Assembly: GCA_034661035.1 (NCBI GenBank)
Contig: JAYEKM010000020.1
Location: forward strand, 1 to 30,546
DNA: 30,546 nucleotides
Origin: JAGYLJ01 sp034661035
GTDB lineage: Bacteria; Patescibacteriota; Minisyncoccia; Phycocordibacterales; UBA12079
Direction of reading: 5' to 3'
The notes below the pieces were generated by a model, which saw only the letters and a program-made list of their open reading frames with translations, was not told where the DNA came from and searched no databases. Position 1 is the stretch's first letter. The number at the start of each line of letters is the position of its first letter. Shown here piece after piece: positions 20,471-28,004 of this stretch. A program made the position numbers and the translations under genes.

Positions 20471-21484
20471 CTATTTTAAAAAAACAACTTCATAAAAAAT
20501 ATTTAAATTTGTTTTCAAAAAAATATCTTTTGAAATTTCATTAGCCAGTTTTTTAATTTCTTTAGAAGTCCCTCCCCCATAATTTATTAAAATTAAAGAG
20601 TGTTTTTTATAAACCCCCACTTTATTTTTTTTACAACCCTTCCATCCAAATTCATCAATAAGCCAAGCAACTGGGATTTTTACTTTCCCTTTAGGTAATT
20701 TATAAAAAGGAAGTTCTGAATACTTTTCTTTTATTTGATTGAACTGATCTTGAGAAATAATAGGATTTTTAAAAAAGCACCCGGCAGAACCCAGGTCTTG
20801 TGGATTAGGATACCTTTCTTTCCTGATTTGAATTACCGTGTCCCTAATACTCTGTACATTTATATCCCTATTTTCCAGTCTTTTTTTCATCTCTGGATAA
20901 CTATAATTTAGTTTACCTTCTTTTCTTAAATCATAAACTACTTTTATCACAATTAAATCACTCCCCAATTTAGTCTTAAACAAACTAGACCTATAATCAA
21001 AATCACATTGAGAATTATTTATCTTTTTTATTGTTAAAGTTTTTTTATCAAAAACCTCTACCTCAGAGACAATATTTCCAACTTCAACACCAAAAGCTCC
21101 TATATTTTGAACAACGCTTGCTCCGACAGTCCCAGGAATCAAAGAAAGATTTTCTAGACCTATCAAGTTCTTTTCGACTGTTTGTTTAACAAAATTATCC
21201 CAGCCTTCACCTGCACCAACTGAAACTTTAATTACTCCATCCCTTTCATCATTAAAAACTATTCCCTTAATCTCCATTTTAATAACCACCCCATCAAAAC
21301 CATCATCAGAAACAAGTAAGTTAGAGCCTCCACCTAAAATAAAAACCTGTAGCGAATTTTGTTTAGCAAAACTCAACGCCTGTTTTAAATCTTGAACCGT
21401 TTTTGCCACTAAGAAATATTTTGCAGATCCTCCTATTTTAAAGGTAGTGTATTTACTTAAAAAAATGTTTTCCTGAATCTTCAT
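20471..21484 (-). CDS. murB: UDP-N-acetylenolpyruvoylglucosamine reductase
   Basis: FAD/NADPH enzyme of peptidoglycan synthesis, reducing UDP-GlcNAc-enolpyruvate to UDP-MurNAc (337 aa). FAD-binding: YTTFKIGGSAKYFLVAK, FILGGGSNLLVSDDGF (about 48-63), and SLIPGTVGASVVQNIGAFGVEV (about 114-135). Substrate domain: DFDYRSSLFK, RKERYPNPQDLGSAGCFFKNP, where Cys236 stands at the position of the catalytic Ser of E. coli MurB (Ser229). C-terminal PVAWLIDEFGWKGCKKNKVGVY and the HSLILINYGGGTSKEI segment complete the fold. It lies 10 nt after the Wzy-like gene, so the two are likely co-transcribed. Confidence 0.96.
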   Translation of the reverse strand: MKIQENIFLSKYTTFKIGGSAKYFLVAKTVQDLKQALSFAKQNSLQVFILGGGSNLLVSDDGFDGVVIKMEIKGIVFNDERDGVIKVSVGAGEGWDNFVKQTVEKNLIGLENLSLIPGTVGASVVQNIGAFGVEVGNIVSEVEVFDKKTLTIKKINNSQCDFDYRSSLFKTKLGSDLIVIKVVYDLRKEGKLNYSYPEMKKRLENRDINVQSIRDTVIQIRKERYPNPQDLGSAGCFFKNPIISQDQFNQIKEKYSELPFYKLPKGKVKIPVAWLIDEFGWKGCKKNKVGVYKKHSLILINYGGGTSKEIKKLANEISKDIFLKTNLNIFYEVVFLK

Positions 21485-21494
21485 AAAGAAATCA

Positions 21495-23681
21495 TCACAT
21501 CTCTAACCTAACTTCCTCAATAAACTTTTCTCCTTGCCCTTTAAAGTTTGGGTCTAATTCAATCGCTTTTTCTAATTCAATAATTGATTTTGAATTTTGA
21601 CCATTCTCAAAATAGGCCGCCGCTAATGAAACACGGTACTGAACTTCTTTTGGATTTTCTTCTACGATCTTCTTTAAAATTTCAATAGCTTTTAGTTTTT
21701 CACCTGATTTATTATAAGCACTCACAAAGTTCATATCAAAAATTATATCAAGGTCATTAATTGATTTTCCAAAAGTTTCTTCAATCAAATCTTCTTTCTT
21801 TGCATAGATTGCAGACAAGACATAAGCGCTTTTAGCTTTATTATAGGCTGGTTCTAACTCATAAGTTTCCTTAAATATTTCAAAAGCTTTACCATATTGA
21901 CCTTTGTTTATATAAATTGATCCAATTTCAAATCTAATAGTTTGTTTTTCAGGTGAAATCTCTAAACCTTTTTGTAGATGTAATAAACCACCATCCAAAT
22001 CGTCATAAGTACTTAACAAAGAACCTAAGAAGACTTCAGTTCTTACATTACGAGGATCTCTTTCTATCTCTTTTCCTGCTTCAGAAACAGCCAAACTAAA
22101 TAGTTCTTTTTTTAAACTTTCATCTATATCAAGACCTTTTATCTTAACCACAAACTGCATCAATTGTTCCCTTATCTCTTGATTAGCATATGAATTATAG
22201 GATAAAGCTTTCTTATAATAATTTAAATTTTCACTAAGACCTTCCTCGTGGGGAGCAATTGCTTGGAGAAGAGCTCTATTAGCCAGAACAAATTTTGTGT
22301 TAAAAGAATGAATAGAAAATAAAGTAAGAATAATAATTACTATAGTAATTATATTTAAAGTATTTTCACTATCAATCCTACTTAAGAAACCTTTTCTCTC
22401 ATTTTCTTCTTGTTGATCTGAACTACTTATTTGATTATGAATAAATCCTAAAATTGTAAAAAACAAAATATAACTAGTTATGTTATCAAAAACAAATAGG
22501 TTATGAACAAAATAGCCAGCTAATAGACCAGTAAAAAGACTCTTTTCAATCAAAGAAAAATTACTCCCTCTTTTTCTACTCCAAAGATACAACAAAACTG
22601 CCCCAAATAACGCTAAATACGACAAAAGACCAAGAAAACCTCCTGCTATCAACCAATCAAGAAAAACATTATGAGTCCTATCAAACCACTCTTCTTGACC
22701 ATACATCTTGGGATCATAGTTTTCGTTAAACACATAATTAAAATTTTCCTGACCCCAACCCAACAGGGGTTTTTCTTTTACACCTTCCCAAGCCATATTC
22801 CAAATCATAAATCTTGATTTAGTTGTTGTTTCCTGAAAAGATATATCAGCAAAACGACTTAGAACACTACTATCCCTTACAAAAGAAGAATCTTTAAGGG
22901 AAATAAAAGATCCAACCAAAATTAAGGTTCCAACTAAGATACCAGCACTTATTTTTCTTAAACCTTTTTTTTCTTTCTCAAAAAAAGCAATCAGGAAGGA
23001 GATGAGTAAAATTGATCCTATAAAACCAAGAATTGCTCCACGGGTTGCCGTATTGTATAAAATTATTGTGTGTAATAAGATAATTGAAGCATAAAACCAA
23101 CCAACAAAATCATTCCATTTCCGACGCCTGTTCCAGAAAAAAGCTACTAGGAAAATATGAATAACTAAATAAATCGCTAGGTAAGAAGCGTTCCCGAAAC
23201 TAGCATGAAGTCTTGTTCCACCTCCAGACTCAATCAATTGAGATAGCCCATAAAAACTGGTATAAACGCTCACAGCCACCGACGTTAGTAGAAAACGTTT
23301 CCATAACTTTTCTGAATTAAGTAACGAAATAACAACAATAAAATAACCAAGAGAATGTAACAAAGTAAACCAACCCTCCATTCTTTCATAATTACTCCAA
23401 AAGCTTTTAAGAGGATTCTCTCCTAGTAAATCCGCAAAAAAAATCACGCCCACAAAAATTAAAATGCTACCTAAAATCCAGGAAAATCTTGGACGATACT
23501 TCTTATCTCTTAATGCTAAAATAGCCCAAGCCCCAAAAGCTAATTCTACTAATACCCTAAATAAAATGTTTTTTCCAACGATATAAGGAAAAAACAAAGA
23601 ACTTACCACCACTAATGGAATAAAAGGTATTAAAAAAACTGCCCCAATAGAGATAAACCTAAGAATTTTATCCAATTTCAT
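21495..23681 (-). CDS. O-antigen ligase/Wzy-like membrane protein with C-terminal TPRs
   Basis: A 728-residue protein. Residues about 1-440 hold 10-12 hydrophobic helices; the Wzy_C/WaaL signature is the periplasmic loop with WGQENFNYVFNENYDP and RTHNVFLDWLIAGGFLGLLSY (about 332-352, the conserved H). From about 560 to 720 there are tetratricopeptide-type repeats (LEISPEKQTIRFEIGSIYINKGQYGKAFEIF, VEENPKEVQYRVSLAAAYFENGQNSKSIIELEKAIELDP). The same WaaL-TPR fusion is common in CPR and may attach glycans to surface proteins. TGTTATATT ends 6 nt before ATG 23681, so the mRNA is probably leaderless. murB follows after 10 nt. Confidence 0.9.
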   Translation of the reverse strand: MKLDKILRFISIGAVFLIPFIPLVVVSSLFFPYIVGKNILFRVLVELAFGAWAILALRDKKYRPRFSWILGSILIFVGVIFFADLLGENPLKSFWSNYERMEGWFTLLHSLGYFIVVISLLNSEKLWKRFLLTSVAVSVYTSFYGLSQLIESGGGTRLHASFGNASYLAIYLVIHIFLVAFFWNRRRKWNDFVGWFYASIILLHTIILYNTATRGAILGFIGSILLISFLIAFFEKEKKGLRKISAGILVGTLILVGSFISLKDSSFVRDSSVLSRFADISFQETTTKSRFMIWNMAWEGVKEKPLLGWGQENFNYVFNENYDPKMYGQEEWFDRTHNVFLDWLIAGGFLGLLSYLALFGAVLLYLWSRKRGSNFSLIEKSLFTGLLAGYFVHNLFVFDNITSYILFFTILGFIHNQISSSDQQEENERKGFLSRIDSENTLNIITIVIIILTLFSIHSFNTKFVLANRALLQAIAPHEEGLSENLNYYKKALSYNSYANQEIREQLMQFVVKIKGLDIDESLKKELFSLAVSEAGKEIERDPRNVRTEVFLGSLLSTYDDLDGGLLHLQKGLEISPEKQTIRFEIGSIYINKGQYGKAFEIFKETYELEPAYNKAKSAYVLSAIYAKKEDLIEETFGKSINDLDIIFDMNFVSAYNKSGEKLKAIEILKKIVEENPKEVQYRVSLAAAYFENGQNSKSIIELEKAIELDPNFKGQGEKFIEEVRLEM

Positions 23682-23687
23682 CTTTTA

Positions 23688-23696
23688 AATATAACA
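23688..23696 (-). promoter_or_regulatory. Extended -10 promoter of the Wzy-like gene (leaderless)
   Basis: TG-T-TATATT ends 6 nt before the ATG. Confidence 0.65.
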
Positions 23697-23730
23697 AATA
23701 TCAGTATTTATTACAATTTATTAAAAGATG

Positions 23731-23959
23731 TTATTTATATCTTAAAGCTTCAAGAGTATCCAACCGAGAAGCTCTTCTTGACGGAGAAATCCCTGTCAAA
23801 AAACCAACCACCATAGAGAAAATAACAATACTAAAAATAAACCAAAGTGGATTAAAGAAGATATCCATAGAAGCACCCCCTAAAGATCGAGCTAAAATAT
23901 TTAGGCCAAAATTAAACACCCATTCTACAAAAATTCCAATGAATACTCCAACAATCCCC
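23731..23959 (-). pseudogene. C-terminal fragment of an FtsX/MacB-like ABC permease
   Basis: The frame reads GIVGVFIGIFVEWVFNFGLN, a stretch with LARSLGG, then NPLWFIFSIVIFSMVVGFLTGISPSRRASRLDTLEALRYK, the unmistakable last transmembrane helix and 'P-x-RRAS-x-L-d-P-l-e-ALRYE'-type tail of MacB/FtsX permeases. The N-terminal 300 or so residues are absent: upstream sequence in the same frame soon hits a stop and belongs to the glycine-rich gene. No valid start or promoter exists for the fragment. It is therefore a decayed or wrongly joined permease end. The abrupt junction near 23950-23960 cuts both genes. Confidence 0.85.
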
Positions 23960-25490
23960 CTGTGCCATCCGGCCCATTAGCGTTAACACCTGTTCCACCA
24001 GGATTACCAGCTCCTCCGCCACAACCAGCTTTACTACAGGAGCCACCTTGACCACCATATGATGTAGCATTAGATGACCCTCCACCAGCAGACCCACCAC
24101 TAAAACAAGTTCCTTGTGCTCCCATACCTCCTCCACCTCCTCCGCCTCCTCCTCCGCTCATGTAGTCACCAGACTGACCAGGAGTCCTCCAATCAGGACC
24201 ACCTCCAGCCGCACCCATTCTTTCCACTTTAAAAATAGTTCCATTACTACTAATTGCCCCTTGATTTGCTTCCGCTGTTGTGGCTGCCGTACCACATCCT
24301 GCTAAATCACTGGCAGATAAAGTATCAGTACCACCACTTTTTTCTCTAATAATTCTCAATCCCGTTGAAGAAACTCCTGCCGTCTCTGGATTGACATAAG
24401 CACCTCTGGCAGTCATTGAAAGAGTTCCGTTTACAGTTAAATCTTCTTTAACATAGATCATCATTCCTTTTCCTGGTTGATCTGTAGTTAAGGTGACACT
24501 TTCATTTATTGTTAAAGAATTGTAATGTTTAACCACCATATCACCATTATAACTTCCGTCTTTATTGGGAACTGTGAGATCTGTGTTAGAGGAAATTGTC
24601 ACGTCACCATCCGTCCCCTCTCCAAAGTAATTACCTGAAAGTGATTGTAGTTTAATAACCCCACTACTGAATTCTGTTTTACTTGAATCTTCCTGAGTAT
24701 AATTACCCTCAGTAGTAAAATCGATACTTGAGGTTGAACTTGAAGTAGCTAATGTCATCGTTGTTCCTACACTCACATTAGTATCTTTAGACGTATATTT
24801 ATCCCAATCACTTTGGTTACTGGTATGAGTAGCAACAGTAGCTGAAGTTCCTCCAGACCAAGTAGCTTGAGTGAAATTATAGGTAGCTGCTTTGGTTAAG
24901 AAAGCTGGGAAGATGAGAGATGAGACCAGACTAACCATGATGAGAGCTACAAGAGCTGTGACAGAAGTGAGGGTGGCTGTCTTTTGTTTATGTTTATTGA
25001 ATTGAAAGAGATAGTTTTCTAGTTCTAAGGTAGCTTGTTCGTTAGGTTGTTCTCCTTTCTTTAACTTAGAGAGAGTGTCTTTAACTTTGTTTAGTTTTTC
25101 ATTATCTTGATGTTTCGGTTTATGAATTGTTTTGGTGAATTTGTCTAAGAGTTCTTCTTTAATAACTAAGTAACTATGTTCTGAAGATTTGAATAATAGG
25201 ATTAAATAAGAAAGAAACTTTAGATAAAGTTTATTTAAGTTAGTTCTATTACGTTTGTTATTTAAACTAAACTTAACTCTGAGGTATTCTCTCTTTAATA
25301 ATTTTCTTAGCACAGGGATAGAGATATCTTTGTAATAGGAGATCAGTGTTAAGGTAGCTAAGATAATGAATAGTAGCGTTGGAATGATCCAACCACCTAG
25401 GAGGAACCATAAAAAAATTAACACTGGAATAGCTAAAAGTAGGGCTAAACATAAAGATAATCCCCAGATTAATTTCTGTATCATTTTCAT
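23925..25490 (-). CDS. Truncated glycine-rich surface protein with two membrane regions
   Basis: 521 residues are present. Residues 5-50 are two hydrophobic helices, 60-180 a basic/acidic helical cytoplasmic-type part, 187-207 another hydrophobic segment ending AFLTKAAT (signal-like), then an exported Ser/Thr/Gly region with beta-rich motifs (TYNFTQATWSGGTSATVATH, SLTINESVTLTTDQPGKGMM, EDLTVNGTLSMTARGAYVNP). The last 100 residues hold polyglycine and Cys (GGGGGGGGGGMGAQGTC, CSKAGCGGGAGNPGGTG). The final 11 residues (GLLEYSLEFL) are out-of-frame permease sequence, so the true C-terminus is lost. Related large CPR surface proteins continue well beyond this. Own promoter at 25528-25536 with a hairpin in its leader. 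Confidence 0.8.
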   Translation of the reverse strand: MKMIQKLIWGLSLCLALLLAIPVLIFLWFLLGGWIIPTLLFIILATLTLISYYKDISIPVLRKLLKREYLRVKFSLNNKRNRTNLNKLYLKFLSYLILLFKSSEHSYLVIKEELLDKFTKTIHKPKHQDNEKLNKVKDTLSKLKKGEQPNEQATLELENYLFQFNKHKQKTATLTSVTALVALIMVSLVSSLIFPAFLTKAATYNFTQATWSGGTSATVATHTSNQSDWDKYTSKDTNVSVGTTMTLATSSSTSSIDFTTEGNYTQEDSSKTEFSSGVIKLQSLSGNYFGEGTDGDVTISSNTDLTVPNKDGSYNGDMVVKHYNSLTINESVTLTTDQPGKGMMIYVKEDLTVNGTLSMTARGAYVNPETAGVSSTGLRIIREKSGGTDTLSASDLAGCGTAATTAEANQGAISSNGTIFKVERMGAAGGGPDWRTPGQSGDYMSGGGGGGGGGGMGAQGTCFSGGSAGGGSSNATSYGGQGGSCSKAGCGGGAGNPGGTGVNANGPDGTGGLLEYSLEFL

Positions 25491-25497
25491 ATATATC

Positions 25498-25515
25498 TTA
25501 CTGTTAAAACAGTAA
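25498..25515 (-). promoter_or_regulatory. Leader hairpin of the glycine-rich protein gene
   Basis: TTACTGTT and AACAGTAA pair around AA. It lies between the predicted transcription start (about 25521) and the ATG at 25490. It may be an operator or an RNA structure that sets start accessibility. Confidence 0.5.
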
Positions 25516-25527
25516 CAGCATGACTAG

Positions 25528-25536
25528 ATTATATCA
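25528..25536 (-). promoter_or_regulatory. Extended -10 promoter of the glycine-rich protein gene
   Basis: TG-A-TATAAT on the minus strand; the leader would be about 30 nt. Confidence 0.6.
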
Positions 25537-25596
25537 TTTTTTGGATGATGGTTTTGAGAGGTGTGGGGATAAATAGTTATATTTCAACAAATTTAA

Positions 25597-25766
25597 ATAA
25601 AAAAAATTCAACACTTAGTGTGTTGAATTTTTTACGAGAACCATCTGGAATAAATAACCCTAGAAAATCTCTAGGTGAGTGCTACGAATGCTACACCACG
25701 ATGCAACAAAACGATTAGCTCTCTTATTTTTTTGGAAAGCTAGGTTATTTTACCAGACAATCCTCA
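25597..25766 (-). ncRNA. Candidate structured ncRNA, 6S-like
   Basis: A transcription unit without an open frame: TATAAT at 25773-25778, start near 25766, and an intrinsic terminator at 25597-25633. The ends pair: 25753-25765 and 25636-25648 form 13 consecutive pairs, four of them G-U. Inside it, AATAACC with GGTTATT and CCTAG with CTAGG continue the rod, leaving a large internal loop and an apical part. A long rod with an open centre and about 170 nt is the shape of 6S RNA, which mimics an open promoter. No SRP (GGAA...AGCAGC), RNase P or tmRNA signature is present. The 6S identity is a suggestion only. Confidence 0.55.
25601..25633. terminator. Terminator of the candidate ncRNA
   Basis: AAAAAATTCAACAC (25601-25614) and its exact complement (25620-25633) enclose TTAGT. 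T runs flank both strands. On the minus strand it ends the ncRNA. Confidence 0.88.
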
Positions 25767-25772
25767 CTTTCA

Positions 25773-25778
25773 ATTATA
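25773..25778 (-). promoter_or_regulatory. -10 box of the candidate ncRNA
   Basis: TATAAT preceded by GTG. The strict end of repeat copy C (25790) lies 12 nt upstream, so the repeat occupies the -35 area. Confidence 0.6.
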
Positions 25779-25789
25779 CACTATTTAAC

Positions 25790-25926
25790 CCTGTTAAATA
25801 AGATTTGAATCTAAAATTAACGATAAAACCTTAATTTAAATAATAATAGACAATATAATCTATATTATATCAACAAAAAATTTCACATCTTAATTTTATT
25901 TTGAAAAAATAAAATTATTTAACAGG
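25790..25926 (-). repeat. Three-way-junction repeat, copy C (long type)
   Basis: Closing stem CCTGTTAAATAA with TTATTTAACAGG. Hairpin 2 is AATTTTATTTT/AAAATAAAATT, perfect; hairpin 1 is AAGATTTGAAT with ATTTCACATCTT, imperfect, with a large loop. It starts 19 nt past the ndk stop and its strict end faces the ncRNA promoter. Together with the ncRNA and terminator it accounts for the 25537-25944 gap. Confidence 0.8.
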
Positions 25927-25944
25927 ATAAAGATTGACAGTCTA

Positions 25945-26421
25945 CTAGAAATGATCTTCCGAATAAACCAATTTATAATCAGGTCTATTATAATCAAAGA
26001 GTTCTTCTTCTTTAAAAAATCTCTTTACTTCTTTTTCTGCTGACTCTGGTCCATCAGACGCGTGTACAAGATTTGATTGTCCACTTAAAGACAGGTCTCC
26101 TCTAATACTCCCTGCATCAGCCTCATAACCCTTAGTCGGACCTACAATCAACCTAGTTGCTGAAATAGCATTTACGCCAGATAAAACCATCGTCACTACT
26201 GGAGAAGATTGCATATAATTTTTAAGTGTTTGAAAAAAGGGTTTATCTTTTAAGTGTTCATAATGTTCTTCTATAATTACGTCTTCTACTCTAATCATTT
26301 TCATACCTATTATTTTTAAACCTTTTCTCTCAAATCTACCAAGAATCTCACCAAACAAACCTCTTTGAATAGCATCTGGTTTTATAATAATAAGTGTTTT
26401 TTCTTCTTGCTGTTGACTCAT
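25945..26421 (-). CDS. ndk: Nucleoside diphosphate kinase
   Basis: Ndk (158 aa) balances NTP pools by phosphate transfer through a histidine. Motifs: TLIIIKPDAIQRGLFGEILGRFERKG at the N-terminus, RLIVGPTKGYEADAGSIRGDL, and SNLVHASDGPESAEKE with the phosphorylated His120. Standard size. It lies downstream of map behind a palindrome and a heptad array, so it may be the last gene of the spc-type operon or have its own promoter. No SD is visible at the ATG. Copy C of the structured repeat follows its stop. Confidence 0.97.
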   Translation of the reverse strand: MSQQQEEKTLIIIKPDAIQRGLFGEILGRFERKGLKIIGMKMIRVEDVIIEEHYEHLKDKPFFQTLKNYMQSSPVVTMVLSGVNAISATRLIVGPTKGYEADAGSIRGDLSLSGQSNLVHASDGPESAEKEVKRFFKEEELFDYNRPDYKLVYSEDHF

Positions 26422-26437
26422 ATTTATTAATTAAATT

Positions 26438-26458
26438 TATAATTTATAATTTATAATT
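26438..26458. repeat. Triple heptad array, copy 2
   Basis: Three gap-free TATAATT units in the map-ndk gap, 4 nt from the palindrome at 26462. Compare 10818-10838 and 27956-27976. Confidence 0.75.
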
Positions 26459-26461
26459 TCG

Positions 26462-26480
26462 GGAGGTCCGACCTCCCGAA
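26462..26480. repeat. GTCCGAC-centred palindrome, copy 3 (possible terminator after map)
   Basis: Arms GGGAGGTC/GACCTCCC, extended by one more C-G pair, around a central C. It lies 3 nt past the map stop. No strong U tract follows on the minus strand (AAATTATAAATT), so full termination is uncertain. Confidence 0.7.
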
Positions 26481-26482
26481 TT

Positions 26483-27253
26483 TTATCTTGTTAAAATTTC
26501 AAAGCCATTCTTTGTTACCAACACAGTGTCCTCCCATTGTGCACAATTTTTTCCACTGGATGTCTTATAAGTAAAACCATCATCATCCAAAAATATCTCC
26601 GATGCCTCTGATATTACAATTGGTTCCAAAGCAATCACCATTCCAGCTTTTAAAGAAACTCCTGCTTTTCCTTCCTCAAAATTAGGAACAAAAGGTTCTT
26701 CGTGAACTTTTCTCCCCACTCCATGCCCACCCAATTCCCTAACTACAAAAAAACCTCTTTTCTCCACAACCTCTTCGATAGCTCTTCCTATATCGTTAGT
26801 AGTATTACCTTCTTTTACAGCTTTTATACCAGCTTCTAGAGCTAACTTAGTTGTTTCAATAAGATTAATATCTTCTGATTTTACCTTCCCTATTCCAACC
26901 ATTAAAGTTTTATCTGTAATTAATTTTTTATAGGTAAAGCCTAAGTCTAAGTTAACAATATCCCCTTCTTTTAATTTATGTTTATTACCTTTTGCTACTC
27001 CATGAACAACTTCATCATTAACAGAAGCACAGAGGGACGAAGGGTAAGGTCTACCAAATTTACTAACTTTATAATTTAAAAAAGCAGGGTGTCCTCCCTG
27101 TTCTCTTATTAATTTTTCTGCTAATAAATTTAATTCATCCAAAGTCACTCCTTCTTTTGCAGACTTAGCAACTTCATGCAATATAAAATTTAAACGCTTT
27201 CCTCCTTCACGTAAAATCTCTATTTCTTCTTCTGTGTAGATATTAGGTAACAT
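26483..27253 (-). CDS. map: Methionine aminopeptidase, type I
   Basis: Removes N-terminal Met from nascent proteins (256 aa). The pita-bread fold's five metal ligands are present: Asp103 and Asp114 (NLDLGFTYKKLITD), His177 (GGHGVGRKVHEEP), Glu210 (ALEPIV) and Glu241 (QWEDTV), plus substrate His84 (EVVHGV). Starts MLPNIYTEEEIEILREGGKRL, standard for the short type Ia form without an SH3-binding zinc domain. It follows adk by 35 nt in the secY-adk-map order of the spc operon. infA, rpmJ and rpsM, which usually come next, are absent here. TTCAGGTAAAATT before the ATG is at most a weak SD. Confidence 0.97.
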   Translation of the reverse strand: MLPNIYTEEEIEILREGGKRLNFILHEVAKSAKEGVTLDELNLLAEKLIREQGGHPAFLNYKVSKFGRPYPSSLCASVNDEVVHGVAKGNKHKLKEGDIVNLDLGFTYKKLITDKTLMVGIGKVKSEDINLIETTKLALEAGIKAVKEGNTTNDIGRAIEEVVEKRGFFVVRELGGHGVGRKVHEEPFVPNFEEGKAGVSLKAGMVIALEPIVISEASEIFLDDDGFTYKTSSGKNCAQWEDTVLVTKNGFEILTR

Positions 27254-27288
27254 AATTTTACCTGAAGATTAAAATATACTTAAGTTTA

Positions 27289-27870
27289 TTACCTAATTTT
27301 TTCAATAATTTCTTGATGGACCTCTTCAATAGTTTGTTCTCCATTTATATCCAAGAAATCGTATTTATCATGATCTCGGTAAAAATCTACTACTGGCATA
27401 ACATCTGCCTCAAACCAATCCATCCTTCTTTTTATTTTTTCAACTTCATCATCCCCTCTCCCTCTTGCCAAGAGTCTAGCTTCTGCCCATTCTCTAGAAA
27501 CATTAATATAAACAACTTTTGGTTTACCATATCCGTAGAAATCAAAAACTGAATGGAGAACGTCTGCTTGGTCTTTTTTTCTTGGCATTCCGTCTAACAG
27601 CAGGTCCTCATCACCTTTCATATTATTAATTAAATCAGTAGCCCATAAAGATAAAGCTAAAAACATTGGTTGTAGTTCCCCTCTATCACCAATTTCTTTA
27701 GCTAACTTACTTGAATAAGTATCCCCTTTTATAAATTCTCTAAATTTACTCCCTGTTTCTACACTAAAAACCTTCCTGTTTTGTTTTTCTAACCGTTCAA
27801 TCAACAATTTTGATTGTGTGCCTTTACCACAACCAGATCGACCGATAAGAATATATGCTTTTTTTTCCAT
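27289..27870 (-). CDS. adk: Adenylate kinase, short form
   Basis: Converts ATP+AMP to 2 ADP (193 aa). P-loop GRSGCGKGT (9-17), an AMP-binding stretch TGSKFREFIKGD and DGMPRKKDQADVL, and the RGRGDDEVEKIKRRMDWF segment that contains the Arg residues of the NMP/LID region. The usual zinc-binding LID insert is missing, so this is the short or LID-less type. It sits between secY and map, the conserved spc neighbourhood. The GMPRK replaces the more common GFPRT. The 134-nt gap before it holds a heptad array and two hairpins. Confidence 0.95.
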   Translation of the reverse strand: MEKKAYILIGRSGCGKGTQSKLLIERLEKQNRKVFSVETGSKFREFIKGDTYSSKLAKEIGDRGELQPMFLALSLWATDLINNMKGDEDLLLDGMPRKKDQADVLHSVFDFYGYGKPKVVYINVSREWAEARLLARGRGDDEVEKIKRRMDWFEADVMPVVDFYRDHDKYDFLDINGEQTIEEVHQEIIEKIR

Positions 27871-27955
27871 AATAGTTTAACTTATTGTAAGTTGGTTAAT
27901 AGCTTTTAGAAAGAAATATTAGCGAAGCTAATTTTCCGTTCCTTAATTTAAAATT

Positions 27956-27976
27956 TATAATCTATAATCTATAATT
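27956..27976. repeat. Triple heptad array, copy 3
   Basis: TATAATC, TATAATC and TATAATT in the secY-adk gap. A stem AATTTGC/GCAAATT (27978-28003) follows, and TTAGC/GCTAA lies on the other side near 27919-27931. Confidence 0.75.
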
Positions 27977-28004
27977 TAATTTGCAAATCTTTTTTTCGCA
28001 AATT

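Noticed and set aside
23912..24136. Open frame within the glycine-rich gene, same strand
   Set aside because: It comes from GGN-rich repeats read out of frame (Val/Leu/Glu rich) and has no start signals.
25597..25766. SRP RNA, tmRNA or RNase P RNA
   Set aside because: No GGAA...AGCAGC SRP loop, no tRNA-like tmRNA ends and no RNase P core motifs can be seen.
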